Assembly (NCBI GenBank): GCA_903891085.1
Contig: CAITDJ010000084.1
Coordinates: forward strand, 1 to 64,000
Direction: 5' to 3'
DNA: 64,000 nt
From: an uncultured Bacteroidota bacterium
GTDB lineage: Bacteria; Bacteroidota; Bacteroidia; Bacteroidales; F082
The notes under the pieces were generated by a model. The model was given only the letters and a program-made list of their open reading frames with translations, had not been told where the DNA came from and did not search any database. Of this stretch, positions 52,919 to 62,424 are shown one piece after another (within the stretch, counting starts at the first letter, position 1; every line of letters starts with the position of its first letter). A program made the position numbers and the translations under genes.

Positions 52919-55633
52919 ATGAAAAGAGCCCTGCTTAAATCAATTAAAATCGTTGGTATTACGATCGTAACGATCTTTCTTATCATGTTGCTGTTTCCAA
53001 TTTTGTTTCCTGGACTCGTAACAAAGGAAATTAAAAACTTCACGGAACAGAATCTCGAAAGTAAAATAGATTTTAAAAATGCTGATTTGTCATTTTTTAA
53101 ACACTTCCCAAACCTGACTTTTACGCTCTATAATTTCTCTATCACCGGATCTAAACCATTTGAAAATGATACACTTGCGAAAGGTAAAGAACTTAGTTTA
53201 GGAATTAATCTCGCTTCACTCAGTGGAGAATCACTTGAAATAAACAAGCTTTTCTTCGATGAGAGTACAATTAAAATTCTTGGAGATAAAGATGGTAGAA
53301 CAAATTATGATATTTATAAAACAGCTGAAATAGAAGCAGAAAACACTGAGTCGGTTCCATCAGAAACACATTTGAAAATCACTGGAATAACGATAAACCA
53401 AAGCCGGATTATTTACAAAGATGATTCTTTTCCGATGTCATTCGAAATTGGCAATTTGGAGTATCTCGGAAACGGGCAATTCGATAATAATGTTTTTCGG
53501 CTTGAATCCGGGATTTTTGCGGAAGAAGTCAGTTTCACCTATGATGGGACTACCTATCTTGCTGAAAAGGATGTAAAAGGAATGATGGTAACCGAAATTA
53601 ATATTGAAACTTTTCAATTCGGCCTGATTAAAAATGAATTACTAGTAAATTCCTTTCCGGTGAATTTCAACGGAACAATGAGCCTCCTCGATGCTGGGTA
53701 TGATATTGTTTTTCATATGAATAGTGGATTCACTGATTTTAGCAATCTGTTTTCCATTTTACCTCCCGAATACGACACATGGTTTTCTACCACCAAGTTT
53801 GGAGGAAATGTTTCACTCAACATTGATATGATAGGTTCTTCACGAATTTCACCATTACAGGAGCCCGATATCAGCCTCACGGCTGAAATAAATAAAGGGT
53901 CAATTCAACATATAGATGCACCTTCTCCTTTGGAAAACATCAATATGAAAGCAAGTATTTTGCTCCCACAATTCAACACCGACAGCCTTACATTTACGAT
54001 CGATCCGATGTCATTCAGCCTGCACGGAGAAAACACTTCACTTCAACTGGAAACAAAGGGATTGACCGTTCCAAGGATTAATTTAAATCTCGACAGTAAG
54101 GTCAATCTTGATTTACTTTCTCAGGCGCTCGGATTGGATTCTTTGAAATTTGGAGGGAAACTGATGATGACCGCAAAAGCGGACGGTGTATATAACGCTG
54201 ATAAACAAATCATTCCGTTGATTGACAGCAAAATAATATTGCAGAATGGTTTGATCCAGACACCCTTTTATCCAAAAGCACTTGAAAAAATCGAAGTTGA
54301 TGCATCGATCAAAAGTACAGGTTCATCCATGAATGATCTTGCTATAGTTTTTCAACCTGTCTCATTTATGTTCGATCATGAATCCTTTTCAGTTACTACA
54401 AACCTTAGATATTTTGATGATCTGCAATACGATCTTGAAGCAAACGGAACATTGAATCTCGGAAATTTATACCAGTTATTTGCTATCGATAACTATTCAG
54501 TAAGCGGTTGGCTGAAAGCACAACTGAGTCTGCACGGAAAGCAATCTGATGCTGAACAGGGAAAATACCAGAATCTGCATAACAGAGGAACACTTGAGTT
54601 ACAAAAATTCACCATGATAAGCAGCGATTATCCATATCCATTCCTGATTCCTGCTGCCTTGCTAAGAATTGAAAATGACAAGGCCTGGCTCAGCGGAGCT
54701 TCGCTCGATTATGATAACAACCATATCGAATTATCGGGCTATATGCAGGATTTCATTGGTTATAGTATGTTAAACAAGGTGTTAAAAGGACAGCTTACAA
54801 TCAAAAGTCAGAAGCTTGAGATGGAAGATTTTATGACTTCGACCAGCTCAGAAATTGACACACCCACAATGTTAACAACAGGTGTAGTGATGCTCCCAAC
54901 TGATTTTGATCTTAGCATAGTTGCTGATATTCAGGAAATTGAATATAATAAGACAAAAGTTAACGATCTGAAAGGAACAGTCAATTTGAAAGAAGGAAAT
55001 ATGGAGCTCGACAAAACTCAGTTTAAAATTGCCGGTGCAGCCATTGCAATGAATGCCTCCTATTTACCTATTGATTCGCTGAAAGCAAACTTCACATTCT
55101 CAGTTAAATCAGATTCTTTTGATGTGAAAAGAGCCTACAACGAAATTCCGCTCTTCCGCGAACTGGCAACATCAGCCGAAAATACAGAAGGCCTGATTTC
55201 GATGGAATATGCAATTGCAGGTAGGCTGAATGAAAAAATGGAAGCCGTTTACCCGAGTCTGAAGGGCAAAGGTTTTATTAAACTGGAAAATGTCAAGGTC
55301 CGGGGATTAAAACTATTTAGTGCGGTCGGTAAAGCGGTTGGAAAAGACAGTATCCGTAATCCCGACCTCAAGGCTGTGATCATCAATTCTTCCATTGCCA
55401 ACAACATCATTACCATTGAAAAAACCAAGATGAAATTTTTCGGTTTCCGCCCAACTTTCTACGGTCAGACTTCATTCGATGGCAAGCTTAACTTGCACCT
55501 GAGGCTTGGTTTGCCCCCAATGGGACTGGTTGGAATTCCTATGACAATAACCGGAACATCAGACAATCCTATTGTGAAAGTACGAAAAGAAAAGGAAAAT
55601 GATAAACTGGAAGAAATCGAAGATACAGATTGA
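52919..55633 (+). CDS. AsmA-family envelope protein
   Basis: 904 residues from ATG 52919. One N-terminal transmembrane helix (about 10-33), then a long beta-rich periplasmic region of repeated strands, with AsmA-like N-terminal segment (KNADLSFFKHFPNLTFTLYNFS) and the C-terminal AsmA_2-like part with LNLHLRLGLPPMGLVGIPMTITGTSDNP. Members form groove-like tubes that carry lipids between inner and outer membrane. The GT...NP end is typical. It is a single gene. Fit to lipid transport is from family knowledge. Confidence 0.88.
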   Translation: MKRALLKSIKIVGITIVTIFLIMLLFPILFPGLVTKEIKNFTEQNLESKIDFKNADLSFFKHFPNLTFTLYNFSITGSKPFENDTLAKGKELSLGINLASLSGESLEINKLFFDESTIKILGDKDGRTNYDIYKTAEIEAENTESVPSETHLKITGITINQSRIIYKDDSFPMSFEIGNLEYLGNGQFDNNVFRLESGIFAEEVSFTYDGTTYLAEKDVKGMMVTEINIETFQFGLIKNELLVNSFPVNFNGTMSLLDAGYDIVFHMNSGFTDFSNLFSILPPEYDTWFSTTKFGGNVSLNIDMIGSSRISPLQEPDISLTAEINKGSIQHIDAPSPLENINMKASILLPQFNTDSLTFTIDPMSFSLHGENTSLQLETKGLTVPRINLNLDSKVNLDLLSQALGLDSLKFGGKLMMTAKADGVYNADKQIIPLIDSKIILQNGLIQTPFYPKALEKIEVDASIKSTGSSMNDLAIVFQPVSFMFDHESFSVTTNLRYFDDLQYDLEANGTLNLGNLYQLFAIDNYSVSGWLKAQLSLHGKQSDAEQGKYQNLHNRGTLELQKFTMISSDYPYPFLIPAALLRIENDKAWLSGASLDYDNNHIELSGYMQDFIGYSMLNKVLKGQLTIKSQKLEMEDFMTSTSSEIDTPTMLTTGVVMLPTDFDLSIVADIQEIEYNKTKVNDLKGTVNLKEGNMELDKTQFKIAGAAIAMNASYLPIDSLKANFTFSVKSDSFDVKRAYNEIPLFRELATSAENTEGLISMEYAIAGRLNEKMEAVYPSLKGKGFIKLENVKVRGLKLFSAVGKAVGKDSIRNPDLKAVIINSSIANNIITIEKTKMKFFGFRPTFYGQTSFDGKLNLHLRLGLPPMGLVGIPMTITGTSDNPIVKVRKEKENDKLEEIEDTD

Positions 55634-55689
55634 AAATTGATTTACAAAAAAGGACTTCATTATTGCAGATCAGCAAAAATTCTTATGTC

Positions 55690-56826
55690 CTACTTCGATC
55701 TCATGTCTTTTGAGATTGTGACGCGAATATTGTTTTCATAAGCTACCACAAAGGCGTCGCTAATCCCCCTGTTCCGCATCGTTTGGCTATAAGCTTCCGC
55801 TTCCTTAAAACTCGCAAAACTGCCGGTTGAATAACGAAATATACCACCAAAACTATTTTCTCTGATTTCGTAATCAAATGCAGTGTTTGGAAAATATCGT
55901 TTCAGATTTTCCACCTTGCTGGTCTTTGCAAGTACCTGAACACGAAATTCAAACGGCTTATTGTAGCTTGATTTTGGCTCAGTTACAGTTAGGGCAGGAA
56001 TAGAAGTCTGACTTTGCGATGGCCTCGATTTAACGACATCGTAATCAATTACCGAAACCGGTTCAGAGGGTCGCACAATACTTACCTTTTTCTTATTTCT
56101 AATAGCACCCTTTTGTCCAAAACGATAGGAAAGACCAACGGAAGTAAATGTTAGCATATCGTTACCAAATCCGCCCTTATAAAAATCAACATCATCGGAG
56201 AATACAGTGTACAATGACCCTTCAAAAACTAAGCTCAGGCCAGGCGTGAGTTTATAATCCAAACCAAGAGTCAAAGGGAAATAGACTGCAGAAGTTTTAA
56301 AATTGGAATCAGCTACCCGAAGTCTATTTTTAACAAAAATTACATCTGAAGTTACAACATCGCGCAAAGAACCATTCCAACTGATATAACCCAAGCCAAG
56401 TGTTCCATAGATGTTCAATCTACGGGTAGATGTATATCCCCAAAACAAATTACTGAAAGAAAGGTAGGAATGCACATCGAAATTGAAAGCCCTGTCATTA
56501 AAAACCAGATTTGCAGCTGTGCCATCAGAAAAATTCACCTTTTCACCCTTGATTCTTCCACTATGAATGTTAAAACCAATTCCCAACAATTCGTTAAAAT
56601 GATACCTAACAAAAGCTGAGCTTGAAAATCCAATTTCACCACCAAACTTTTGGAAATAAGTTGAGGTTGTGACATCGCCATAATACTGTGAAAAGCCCAA
56701 CAACCCGCCAATTTGCCATTTTCCGGGTTGTTCTTCAGAAATTCTATTCTGGGCAAATATGCCCGGGCAAAAAGATAAAAAAAAGATAAAAAAGAAAATC
56801 TTTCGGAAGGTCATAGAAAGAATCAT
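55690..56826 (-). CDS. Outer-membrane barrel with C-terminal SPOR domain
   Basis: 378 residues from ATG 56826, whose ATGA overlaps the stop of the TPR gene upstream. Signal peptide of about 25 residues (FFIFFLSFCPGIFA-Q). Residues about 30-235 are an 8-strand-type OmpA-like barrel (WQIGGLLGFSQYYGDV, ending GLSYRFGQKGA). A linker (about 240-290) leads to a SPOR domain (about 290-375; FEFRVQVLAKTSKVENLKRYF and YSTGSFASFKEAEAYSQTM). SPOR binds denuded glycan strands of peptidoglycan, so the barrel would be tethered to the wall by SPOR instead of OmpA. A PG-linked outer-membrane role is likely. Confidence 0.82.
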   Translation of the reverse strand: MILSMTFRKIFFFIFFLSFCPGIFAQNRISEEQPGKWQIGGLLGFSQYYGDVTTSTYFQKFGGEIGFSSSAFVRYHFNELLGIGFNIHSGRIKGEKVNFSDGTAANLVFNDRAFNFDVHSYLSFSNLFWGYTSTRRLNIYGTLGLGYISWNGSLRDVVTSDVIFVKNRLRVADSNFKTSAVYFPLTLGLDYKLTPGLSLVFEGSLYTVFSDDVDFYKGGFGNDMLTFTSVGLSYRFGQKGAIRNKKKVSIVRPSEPVSVIDYDVVKSRPSQSQTSIPALTVTEPKSSYNKPFEFRVQVLAKTSKVENLKRYFPNTAFDYEIRENSFGGIFRYSTGSFASFKEAEAYSQTMRNRGISDAFVVAYENNIRVTISKDMRSK

Positions 56827-58073
56827 TTTGTTTTTTGGCCACAGTAATTATTAAGATATTCACTGGCGCTTCCATATCCCAAATCATAAGATTTTTTCCA
56901 GTCCTCACATGCGCCCTCGGTATCTTCTGTATAAAACCTTGCAACACCACGGTTGAAATAATTCTTTACCCAATTTGAATAGTCCATGACTTTGGTTGGT
57001 TTGAGTTCAATTGCCTTTGTGAAATCAGCAATTGCATCATAATACATACCACTCTTGCTTTTGGTGTTTCCACGATAGGAGTAAATCATGAAATCATCTG
57101 TTTCCGGATTCTCCTCAATTGCCTTGTTAAAGGCTTCCAATGCACCCACATAATCACCGATTTGATACCGCAAAATTCCCCAATTGTAATTAGAGCTGTA
57201 TTCAGTAGGAGATTTGTCAACTTCAATAAAATAATTCTTTGAGTCCTGAATGAAACTAGACCAGGTTACGTAATCAACCTCATAAAAACTTGATTCAAAA
57301 ATATTCTTCCAGTTATCAGGAGAGGTCTGCATCTTCACCAGGTTGTCGTTTTTATAGCTTTTCACAAACTTGAACCTAACTACTTCCTTATCATTTGATT
57401 TAATCGGATAAATGGCAACAATCAGGTTACCGTCCGATTTTTGTTTTGCAGCTCTTACATCCTGAATTTGCCGGATAATTGCTTCTTCATATCCACCCTT
57501 GTAATGATCAAACCCCCTAACAACGCCTGTGGCGCTGCTTTTCAGATTAAGTTCGGCATCTATAAAAATATTTTTTTCGAAATTTTCAATTCCTGATGAT
57601 ACAAAACAATCCAAATCAACAAGATACATCACATTAAATTGGGGTTTCTCAGGAAGAAGTTCAGCGAGTTTTTCGCCTTTGAAAACATAAAAGACAAGTG
57701 ATAAATAATTTGTCCACCCCTGCAAAATAAGCGGGAATTCATATTCCCCATCCTTATATTTTTTAACAAGCACATTGTATTGCTTGTCATCAATCATAAT
57801 TTTCCGAAGCTCGATGGATGTAAAATTATCAATACCGACCGATTCAACATCATCCTGACGGGAAGTATTGGTACGGCTGTCAGTATATGGAATTACATTG
57901 TCTCCATAAGCCCATTTTCCATTGTCCTGCATCGACCAGCCTTTTGCCTCGGTAATTTGAGATTGAATTGGGCTCATGATGGAAAAATTTTCCAGTTCAT
58001 AGCTATCTTTTACCTGTCCGATAAGCAGCATTGCATTGAAAAGAACTGAAAATAATATTGTTGCTTTTTTCAT
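56823..58073 (-). CDS. Secreted TPR-repeat protein
   Basis: 416 residues from ATG 58073. Signal peptide of about 20 residues (LFSVLFNAMLLIG-Q). Residues 20-270 are a region of unknown fold. The C-terminal 130 residues hold two to three TPRs (NYNWGILRYQIGDYVGALEAFNKAIEENP and the like, then YDAIADFTKAIELKPTKV). It overlaps the barrel-SPOR gene by 4 nt (ATGA), so the two are translationally coupled and may act as a pair at the envelope. Role unknown. Confidence 0.8.
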   Translation of the reverse strand: MKKATILFSVLFNAMLLIGQVKDSYELENFSIMSPIQSQITEAKGWSMQDNGKWAYGDNVIPYTDSRTNTSRQDDVESVGIDNFTSIELRKIMIDDKQYNVLVKKYKDGEYEFPLILQGWTNYLSLVFYVFKGEKLAELLPEKPQFNVMYLVDLDCFVSSGIENFEKNIFIDAELNLKSSATGVVRGFDHYKGGYEEAIIRQIQDVRAAKQKSDGNLIVAIYPIKSNDKEVVRFKFVKSYKNDNLVKMQTSPDNWKNIFESSFYEVDYVTWSSFIQDSKNYFIEVDKSPTEYSSNYNWGILRYQIGDYVGALEAFNKAIEENPETDDFMIYSYRGNTKSKSGMYYDAIADFTKAIELKPTKVMDYSNWVKNYFNRGVARFYTEDTEGACEDWKKSYDLGYGSASEYLNNYCGQKTK

Positions 58074-58260
58074 ATGGTCAAAAAAAATGACGTGGTTCAT
58101 GCAAAATAACGAATAATTAATGTCCGCTCCATGTCCACCGTAAATTTAAAGTAAAAACATTTGTGACAAAAGAATTCTCACTTTTTTAATCAAGAATTTA
58201 TTAACAAAGCAATTATTTAGTTAATCCATTGATAATGAATTATTTTCACAAAGTAAAAGC

Positions 58261-60891
58261 CTAATGATTCAAATTAGTAACAAAATTAAAAATGATATCC
58301 ATCGCAAGATTCAATCCTTCCGGATTCTTTCCACCGGCTGATGCCAGCTGTTTTTGACCACCTCCACCTCCAGCAATGGCTTTCGAAGCTTCTTTTACCA
58401 GCAAGGAAGCATCAAGATTTTTTCCATTCACAAGATCATCAGTAATAGCAAGACAAAGCGAAACTTTGCCTTCGTATTTTCCACCAGCACAAATAATATG
58501 ATTCGACCTGCCTGTGCGCATCTGATTACATACATTTTTAATAAACTCAGCATCTTCCTCAATGATACATGGAATGTAAGAAATTCCACTGACAATCACT
58601 ACTGTTTCCAACAAACGTTTTGCCATGACTTTCGCTTTCTCATTGAGTAAAAGTTCGATTTGTTTTTGCCGTGCATGGTTTTCATCGACTAGCTGCTGTG
58701 TTCCTTTTACCACATCGCCGGTACATTTGATTAATTCTTTCACTAATTGTAATTGATCGACTTGGTGATCCACCCATGTTTGAGCTGCAAGCCCTGTTAA
58801 GGCCTCTACCCTTCGCACACCAGAAGCAATCGCACTTTCAGAAACAATCCGGAAAAATCCAATCTCACCGGTAGATCCAACATGTGTTCCTCCACACAAT
58901 TCAATGGAATATTCAGGGTCAAATGATACAACTCTGACAAAATCGCCATATTTTTCACCAAACAAAGCCAATGCACCCATTTCCTTCGCCTGATCAACAG
59001 GCACGTCATAGTTAATATTTCCAGCAATGTTTTCTCTGATTTTTGCATTGACCAGACTTTCCACTTCACGAATCTCTGACGGAGTCATTTTTCCGAAATG
59101 ACTGAAATCGAAGCGCAGGCGTTCGTCATCCACCAATGAGCCTTTTTGCTCAACATGAGTACCCAGAACTTTTCTCAATGCGGCATGCATCAGATGAGTG
59201 GCAGTATGGTTGGAAACTATCTTTTTACGTCGCAATTGATGAACAGTTGCGGTAAATTCATTTTCAATATTTTGCGGAATTTTATCTGATAAGTGAACAA
59301 TTAAATTATTCTCTTTCAGCGTATTAAAAATATTAATCGATTCATCCCCATTATGTAAAACACCGGTATCGCCAACCTGTCCACCAGATTCTGCATAAAA
59401 TGGTGTATTATTCAGAACAATCTCATAATACGTCATTTTCTTGGTCACAACCTGTCGATACCTGATAATTTTTACTTTCGATTCTGTTGATGTATAACCA
59501 ACAAATTCTGTTTTAACAAGTTGATTATCAAGTATAACCCAATCTCCCGCAGCCACTTCGGCTGCTTTACGGGAACGATTTTTCTGTTCATCAAGCTTCG
59601 ACTGAAAACCAGAAAAATCAACATCGAGGTTCTTCTCTTTTGCAAGCAGCTTTGTTAAATCGATTGGAAAACCATAAGTATCGAACAATTCGAAGGCGAA
59701 ATTTCCATCAATTTGCTGCTGATCAGGGTTATTTTTAATGAAGTTTTCAAATTTCCTGATTCCATGCGAAAGGGTTCTCAAAAATGAATTTTCTTCTTCA
59801 AAAATCACCTTTGAGACCAAGTCCAGTTGGGAAACAATTTCAGGAAAATTCCCTCCCATTTGATTTGATAACACAGGCAACAATTGATAAACAAATGGTT
59901 CCTCGAAGCCAAGAAAGGTATAACCATAGCGCACAGCCCTGCGTAAGATGCGACGAATCACATAACCGGCACCGTTGTTTGAAGGAATCTGACCATCTGC
60001 AATGGCGAAGCTAACTGCGCGTAAATGATCGGCAATCACCCGCATGGCAATATCTTTCTGGGAATCAACACCATAAACAATGTGCGCTAACCGGGCAATT
60101 TCCTGAATAATGGGTTGAAAAATATCGGTATCGTAATTTGACTTTTTGCCTTGCAATACCATTGTCAAACGCTCGAAACCCATCCCCGTATCCACATGCT
60201 GGGCCGGTAATTTTGTTAAGCTGCCATTTGACAAACGGTTAAACTCAATAAAAACGAGATTCCATATCTCGATAACCAACGGATGATCATTATTGACAAG
60301 TGTTTTACCATCAACAGCAGTGCGTTCATCATCGCTACGGATATCGGCATGAATTTCAGAACATGGACCACATGGTCCTGAATCGCCCATTTCCCAAAAA
60401 TTATCCTTTTTACTTCCAAAAAGAATCCTGTCTTCAGGTACATGTTTTTTCCAAAAATCAAATGCTTCATTGTCACGGTCAAGCCCGTCAGTTTTGTCAC
60501 CACCATATACTGTCACATACAACCGGTTTTTATCAATTTTCAACACATCGACCAATAACTCCCACGCCCAATCAATTGCATCCTGTTTAAAATAATCGCC
60601 AAACGACCAATTTCCAAGCATTTCGAACATAGTGTGATGATAGGTATCATACCCAACTTCTTCCAGATCATTGTGCTTTCCTGAAACGCGTAAACATTTC
60701 TGTGTATCAGCGATCCGATTATATTTTGCCGGTATATTACCCAGAAATACCTCTTTAAACTGATTCATTCCGGCGTTGGTGAACATGAGTGTTGGATCGT
60801 CTTTCACAACAATGGGTGCTGATGGCACAATGTGGTGCTGTTTTGATTGAAAAAACTCAAGGAAAGTATTGCGAATTTGCGATGAAGTCAT
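58261..60891 (-). CDS. alaS: Alanyl-tRNA synthetase
   Basis: 876 residues from ATG 60891 (MTSSQIRNTFLEFF); ATG 60897 would add two residues. A longer frame from 61029 would cross the divergent promoter. Class II catalytic core with DPTLMFTNAGMNQF and TGMGFERL, an editing domain with HTATHLMHAALRKVLG and SIELCGGTHVGSTGEIGFFR (zinc ligands), and a C-Ala dimer domain ending GGGGGQKQLASAGG. Length is typical. It charges tRNA-Ala and corrects Ser/Gly errors. Single gene. Confidence 0.97.
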   Translation of the reverse strand: MTSSQIRNTFLEFFQSKQHHIVPSAPIVVKDDPTLMFTNAGMNQFKEVFLGNIPAKYNRIADTQKCLRVSGKHNDLEEVGYDTYHHTMFEMLGNWSFGDYFKQDAIDWAWELLVDVLKIDKNRLYVTVYGGDKTDGLDRDNEAFDFWKKHVPEDRILFGSKKDNFWEMGDSGPCGPCSEIHADIRSDDERTAVDGKTLVNNDHPLVIEIWNLVFIEFNRLSNGSLTKLPAQHVDTGMGFERLTMVLQGKKSNYDTDIFQPIIQEIARLAHIVYGVDSQKDIAMRVIADHLRAVSFAIADGQIPSNNGAGYVIRRILRRAVRYGYTFLGFEEPFVYQLLPVLSNQMGGNFPEIVSQLDLVSKVIFEEENSFLRTLSHGIRKFENFIKNNPDQQQIDGNFAFELFDTYGFPIDLTKLLAKEKNLDVDFSGFQSKLDEQKNRSRKAAEVAAGDWVILDNQLVKTEFVGYTSTESKVKIIRYRQVVTKKMTYYEIVLNNTPFYAESGGQVGDTGVLHNGDESINIFNTLKENNLIVHLSDKIPQNIENEFTATVHQLRRKKIVSNHTATHLMHAALRKVLGTHVEQKGSLVDDERLRFDFSHFGKMTPSEIREVESLVNAKIRENIAGNINYDVPVDQAKEMGALALFGEKYGDFVRVVSFDPEYSIELCGGTHVGSTGEIGFFRIVSESAIASGVRRVEALTGLAAQTWVDHQVDQLQLVKELIKCTGDVVKGTQQLVDENHARQKQIELLLNEKAKVMAKRLLETVVIVSGISYIPCIIEEDAEFIKNVCNQMRTGRSNHIICAGGKYEGKVSLCLAITDDLVNGKNLDASLLVKEASKAIAGGGGGQKQLASAGGKNPEGLNLAMDIIFNFVTNLNH

Positions 60892-60932
60892 ATACATTTT
60901 GCTGTTAATGAATGTTAAGATGAAGTTTGAAG

Positions 60933-60962
60933 TTGCAAATTTAGAGTTTTTAGTTAATTTTG
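60933..60962 (+). promoter_or_regulatory. Promoter of the M23 peptidase gene
   Basis: TTG (60933-60935), 19-bp spacer and TAATTTTG (60955-60962) match TTG-N19-TAnnTTTG fully. It lies in the 118-bp gap between alaS and the M23 gene. Confidence 0.75.
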
Positions 60963-61009
60963 TCGTATTCAATTTAAACATCACTGAAATTGAGTATGTT
61001 ATTTTTCCT

Positions 61010-61981
61010 ATGAAAGCGCATAAATACATCTTTAACCCAATGACATTGACCTACGAGAAATTTCGTCTCGGATGGCGTCAGAAATTGGTGCGCTTTACTT
61101 ATTTTTTAATCACTACCGGAGCTTTTGCAACAGGTTTTGTGTTTATCTGGTATAACTTTTTTGGTTCTCCCAAAGAACGAATGCAAAAGCGTGAGTTGGA
61201 GTATATGAAGCTTCAATATGAGATGATGACTGACCGGCTTAATTCACTTGATGCACTGCTGGCGGATATGCAGCAGCGCGATGACAATATTTATCGGGTA
61301 ATTTTTGAAGCCGATCCGATACCCGGCTCTGTAAGAAAAGCCGGTTACGGAGGTGTTGACCGATATGAAAATATGGAAGGATATGCGAATTCTGACTTTA
61401 TGATTGAGATGGCCAAAAAAATTGACAAAGTTGCTAGTCAATTATATGTGCAGTCGAAATCATACGATGAAGTATTTGAAATGGCCAAAAATAAATCGGT
61501 GATGCTCAGCTCGATACCTGCTATTCAACCAGTCAAAACGAATGATATGCGTCGCATTTCATCTTTTTTCGGTGTGCGCTTAGACCCTTATTACAAAGTA
61601 AACAAGTTTCATCAGGGCGTTGATTTTTCAGCCCCGATCGGCACTGACATTTTCGCACCAGGTAATGGCAAGGTAATTGAGGCAGAAGTGTCGCGTTGGG
61701 GCTATGGAAAGAGTTTAACGATTGATCACGGATTCGGCTTTCAAACAACTTACAGCCACTTGAGTAAATTCAAAGTGAAAGCCGGGGATTATGTAAAACG
61801 TGGTCAACTGATTGGTGCGGTAGGAAATTCAGGAAAATCAACTGCTCCGCATTTGCATTATGAAGTACATAAAAATGGGCAGCCCATCAACCCCATCCAC
61901 TTCTTTTTTAATGATTTAACTCCGGAAGAATACGAACAGATCATCGAACTTTCTTCGTTCCCTAGTCAAACAATGGATTAA
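61010..61981 (+). CDS. M23-family metallopeptidase (LytM-like)
   Basis: 323 residues from ATG 61010. The N-terminal cytoplasmic part (about 1-27) is followed by a transmembrane helix (about 28-50), a coiled coil (about 60-105) with RMQKRELEYMKLQYEMM, and a C-terminal M23 domain (about 185-310). Zinc motifs: HQGVDFSAPIGTDIFAP (H and D) and PHLHYEVH (HxH), with NSGKSTAPHLHYE. It may cleave peptidoglycan cross-links as a cell-wall remodelling enzyme, in the style of MepM or NlpD. It is followed 10 nt later by a MerR gene. An inner-membrane periplasmic enzyme. Confidence 0.92.
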   Translation: MKAHKYIFNPMTLTYEKFRLGWRQKLVRFTYFLITTGAFATGFVFIWYNFFGSPKERMQKRELEYMKLQYEMMTDRLNSLDALLADMQQRDDNIYRVIFEADPIPGSVRKAGYGGVDRYENMEGYANSDFMIEMAKKIDKVASQLYVQSKSYDEVFEMAKNKSVMLSSIPAIQPVKTNDMRRISSFFGVRLDPYYKVNKFHQGVDFSAPIGTDIFAPGNGKVIEAEVSRWGYGKSLTIDHGFGFQTTYSHLSKFKVKAGDYVKRGQLIGAVGNSGKSTAPHLHYEVHKNGQPINPIHFFFNDLTPEEYEQIIELSSFPSQTMD

Positions 61982-61991
61982 TTTAAATATT

Positions 61992-62333
61992 ATGCCAAAA
62001 GCTGTCAAAATATACTACAGCATTGGAGAGGTGTCTTCCATGTTTAATGTTAACACCTCCCTGATCAGGTTTTGGGAAAAGGAATTTAATGTTTTAAAAC
62101 CAAAAAAAAATAAAAAAGGTAACCGGCTTTTCACGGAACGGGATGTGACCTATCTGCACATGATTTATCATCTTGTCAAAGAAAAAGGCTACACATTACA
62201 AGGAGCCAAAGATGAATTAAAAAACAATTTTGACGAGGTTGAGCACAAGGTTGTTGTAAAAGCGACATTACAACATCTAAAGAATTTTCTCGTCGGGCTG
62301 GATCAGGAATTGGCCTCGAAGAAGAATATCTAA
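61992..62333 (+). CDS. MerR-family transcriptional regulator
   Basis: 113 residues from ATG 61992. A MerR winged-helix domain (about 6-75; YYSIGEVSSMFNVNTSLIRFWEKEF and NRLFTERDVTYLHMI) and a short helical dimerisation tail. No ligand-binding domain and no cysteine pair, so it is probably not a metal sensor. It is 10 nt after the M23 gene, a common pairing in Bacteroidota; it may control that gene or itself. Target not known. Confidence 0.88.
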   Translation: MPKAVKIYYSIGEVSSMFNVNTSLIRFWEKEFNVLKPKKNKKGNRLFTERDVTYLHMIYHLVKEKGYTLQGAKDELKNNFDEVEHKVVVKATLQHLKNFLVGLDQELASKKNI

Positions 62334-62424
62334 GATTATGTGAATGATTGGGTTATGAAATGAAAAACCTGAATTCTATCGGTGACCAATTCAAGTTCTT
62401 TTTTGACTAAACAAGATAAACTCA

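Noticed and set aside
60892-61029. N-terminal extension of alaS beyond 60891
   Set aside because: It would cover the divergent M23 promoter and has no likeness to alanyl-tRNA synthetases.
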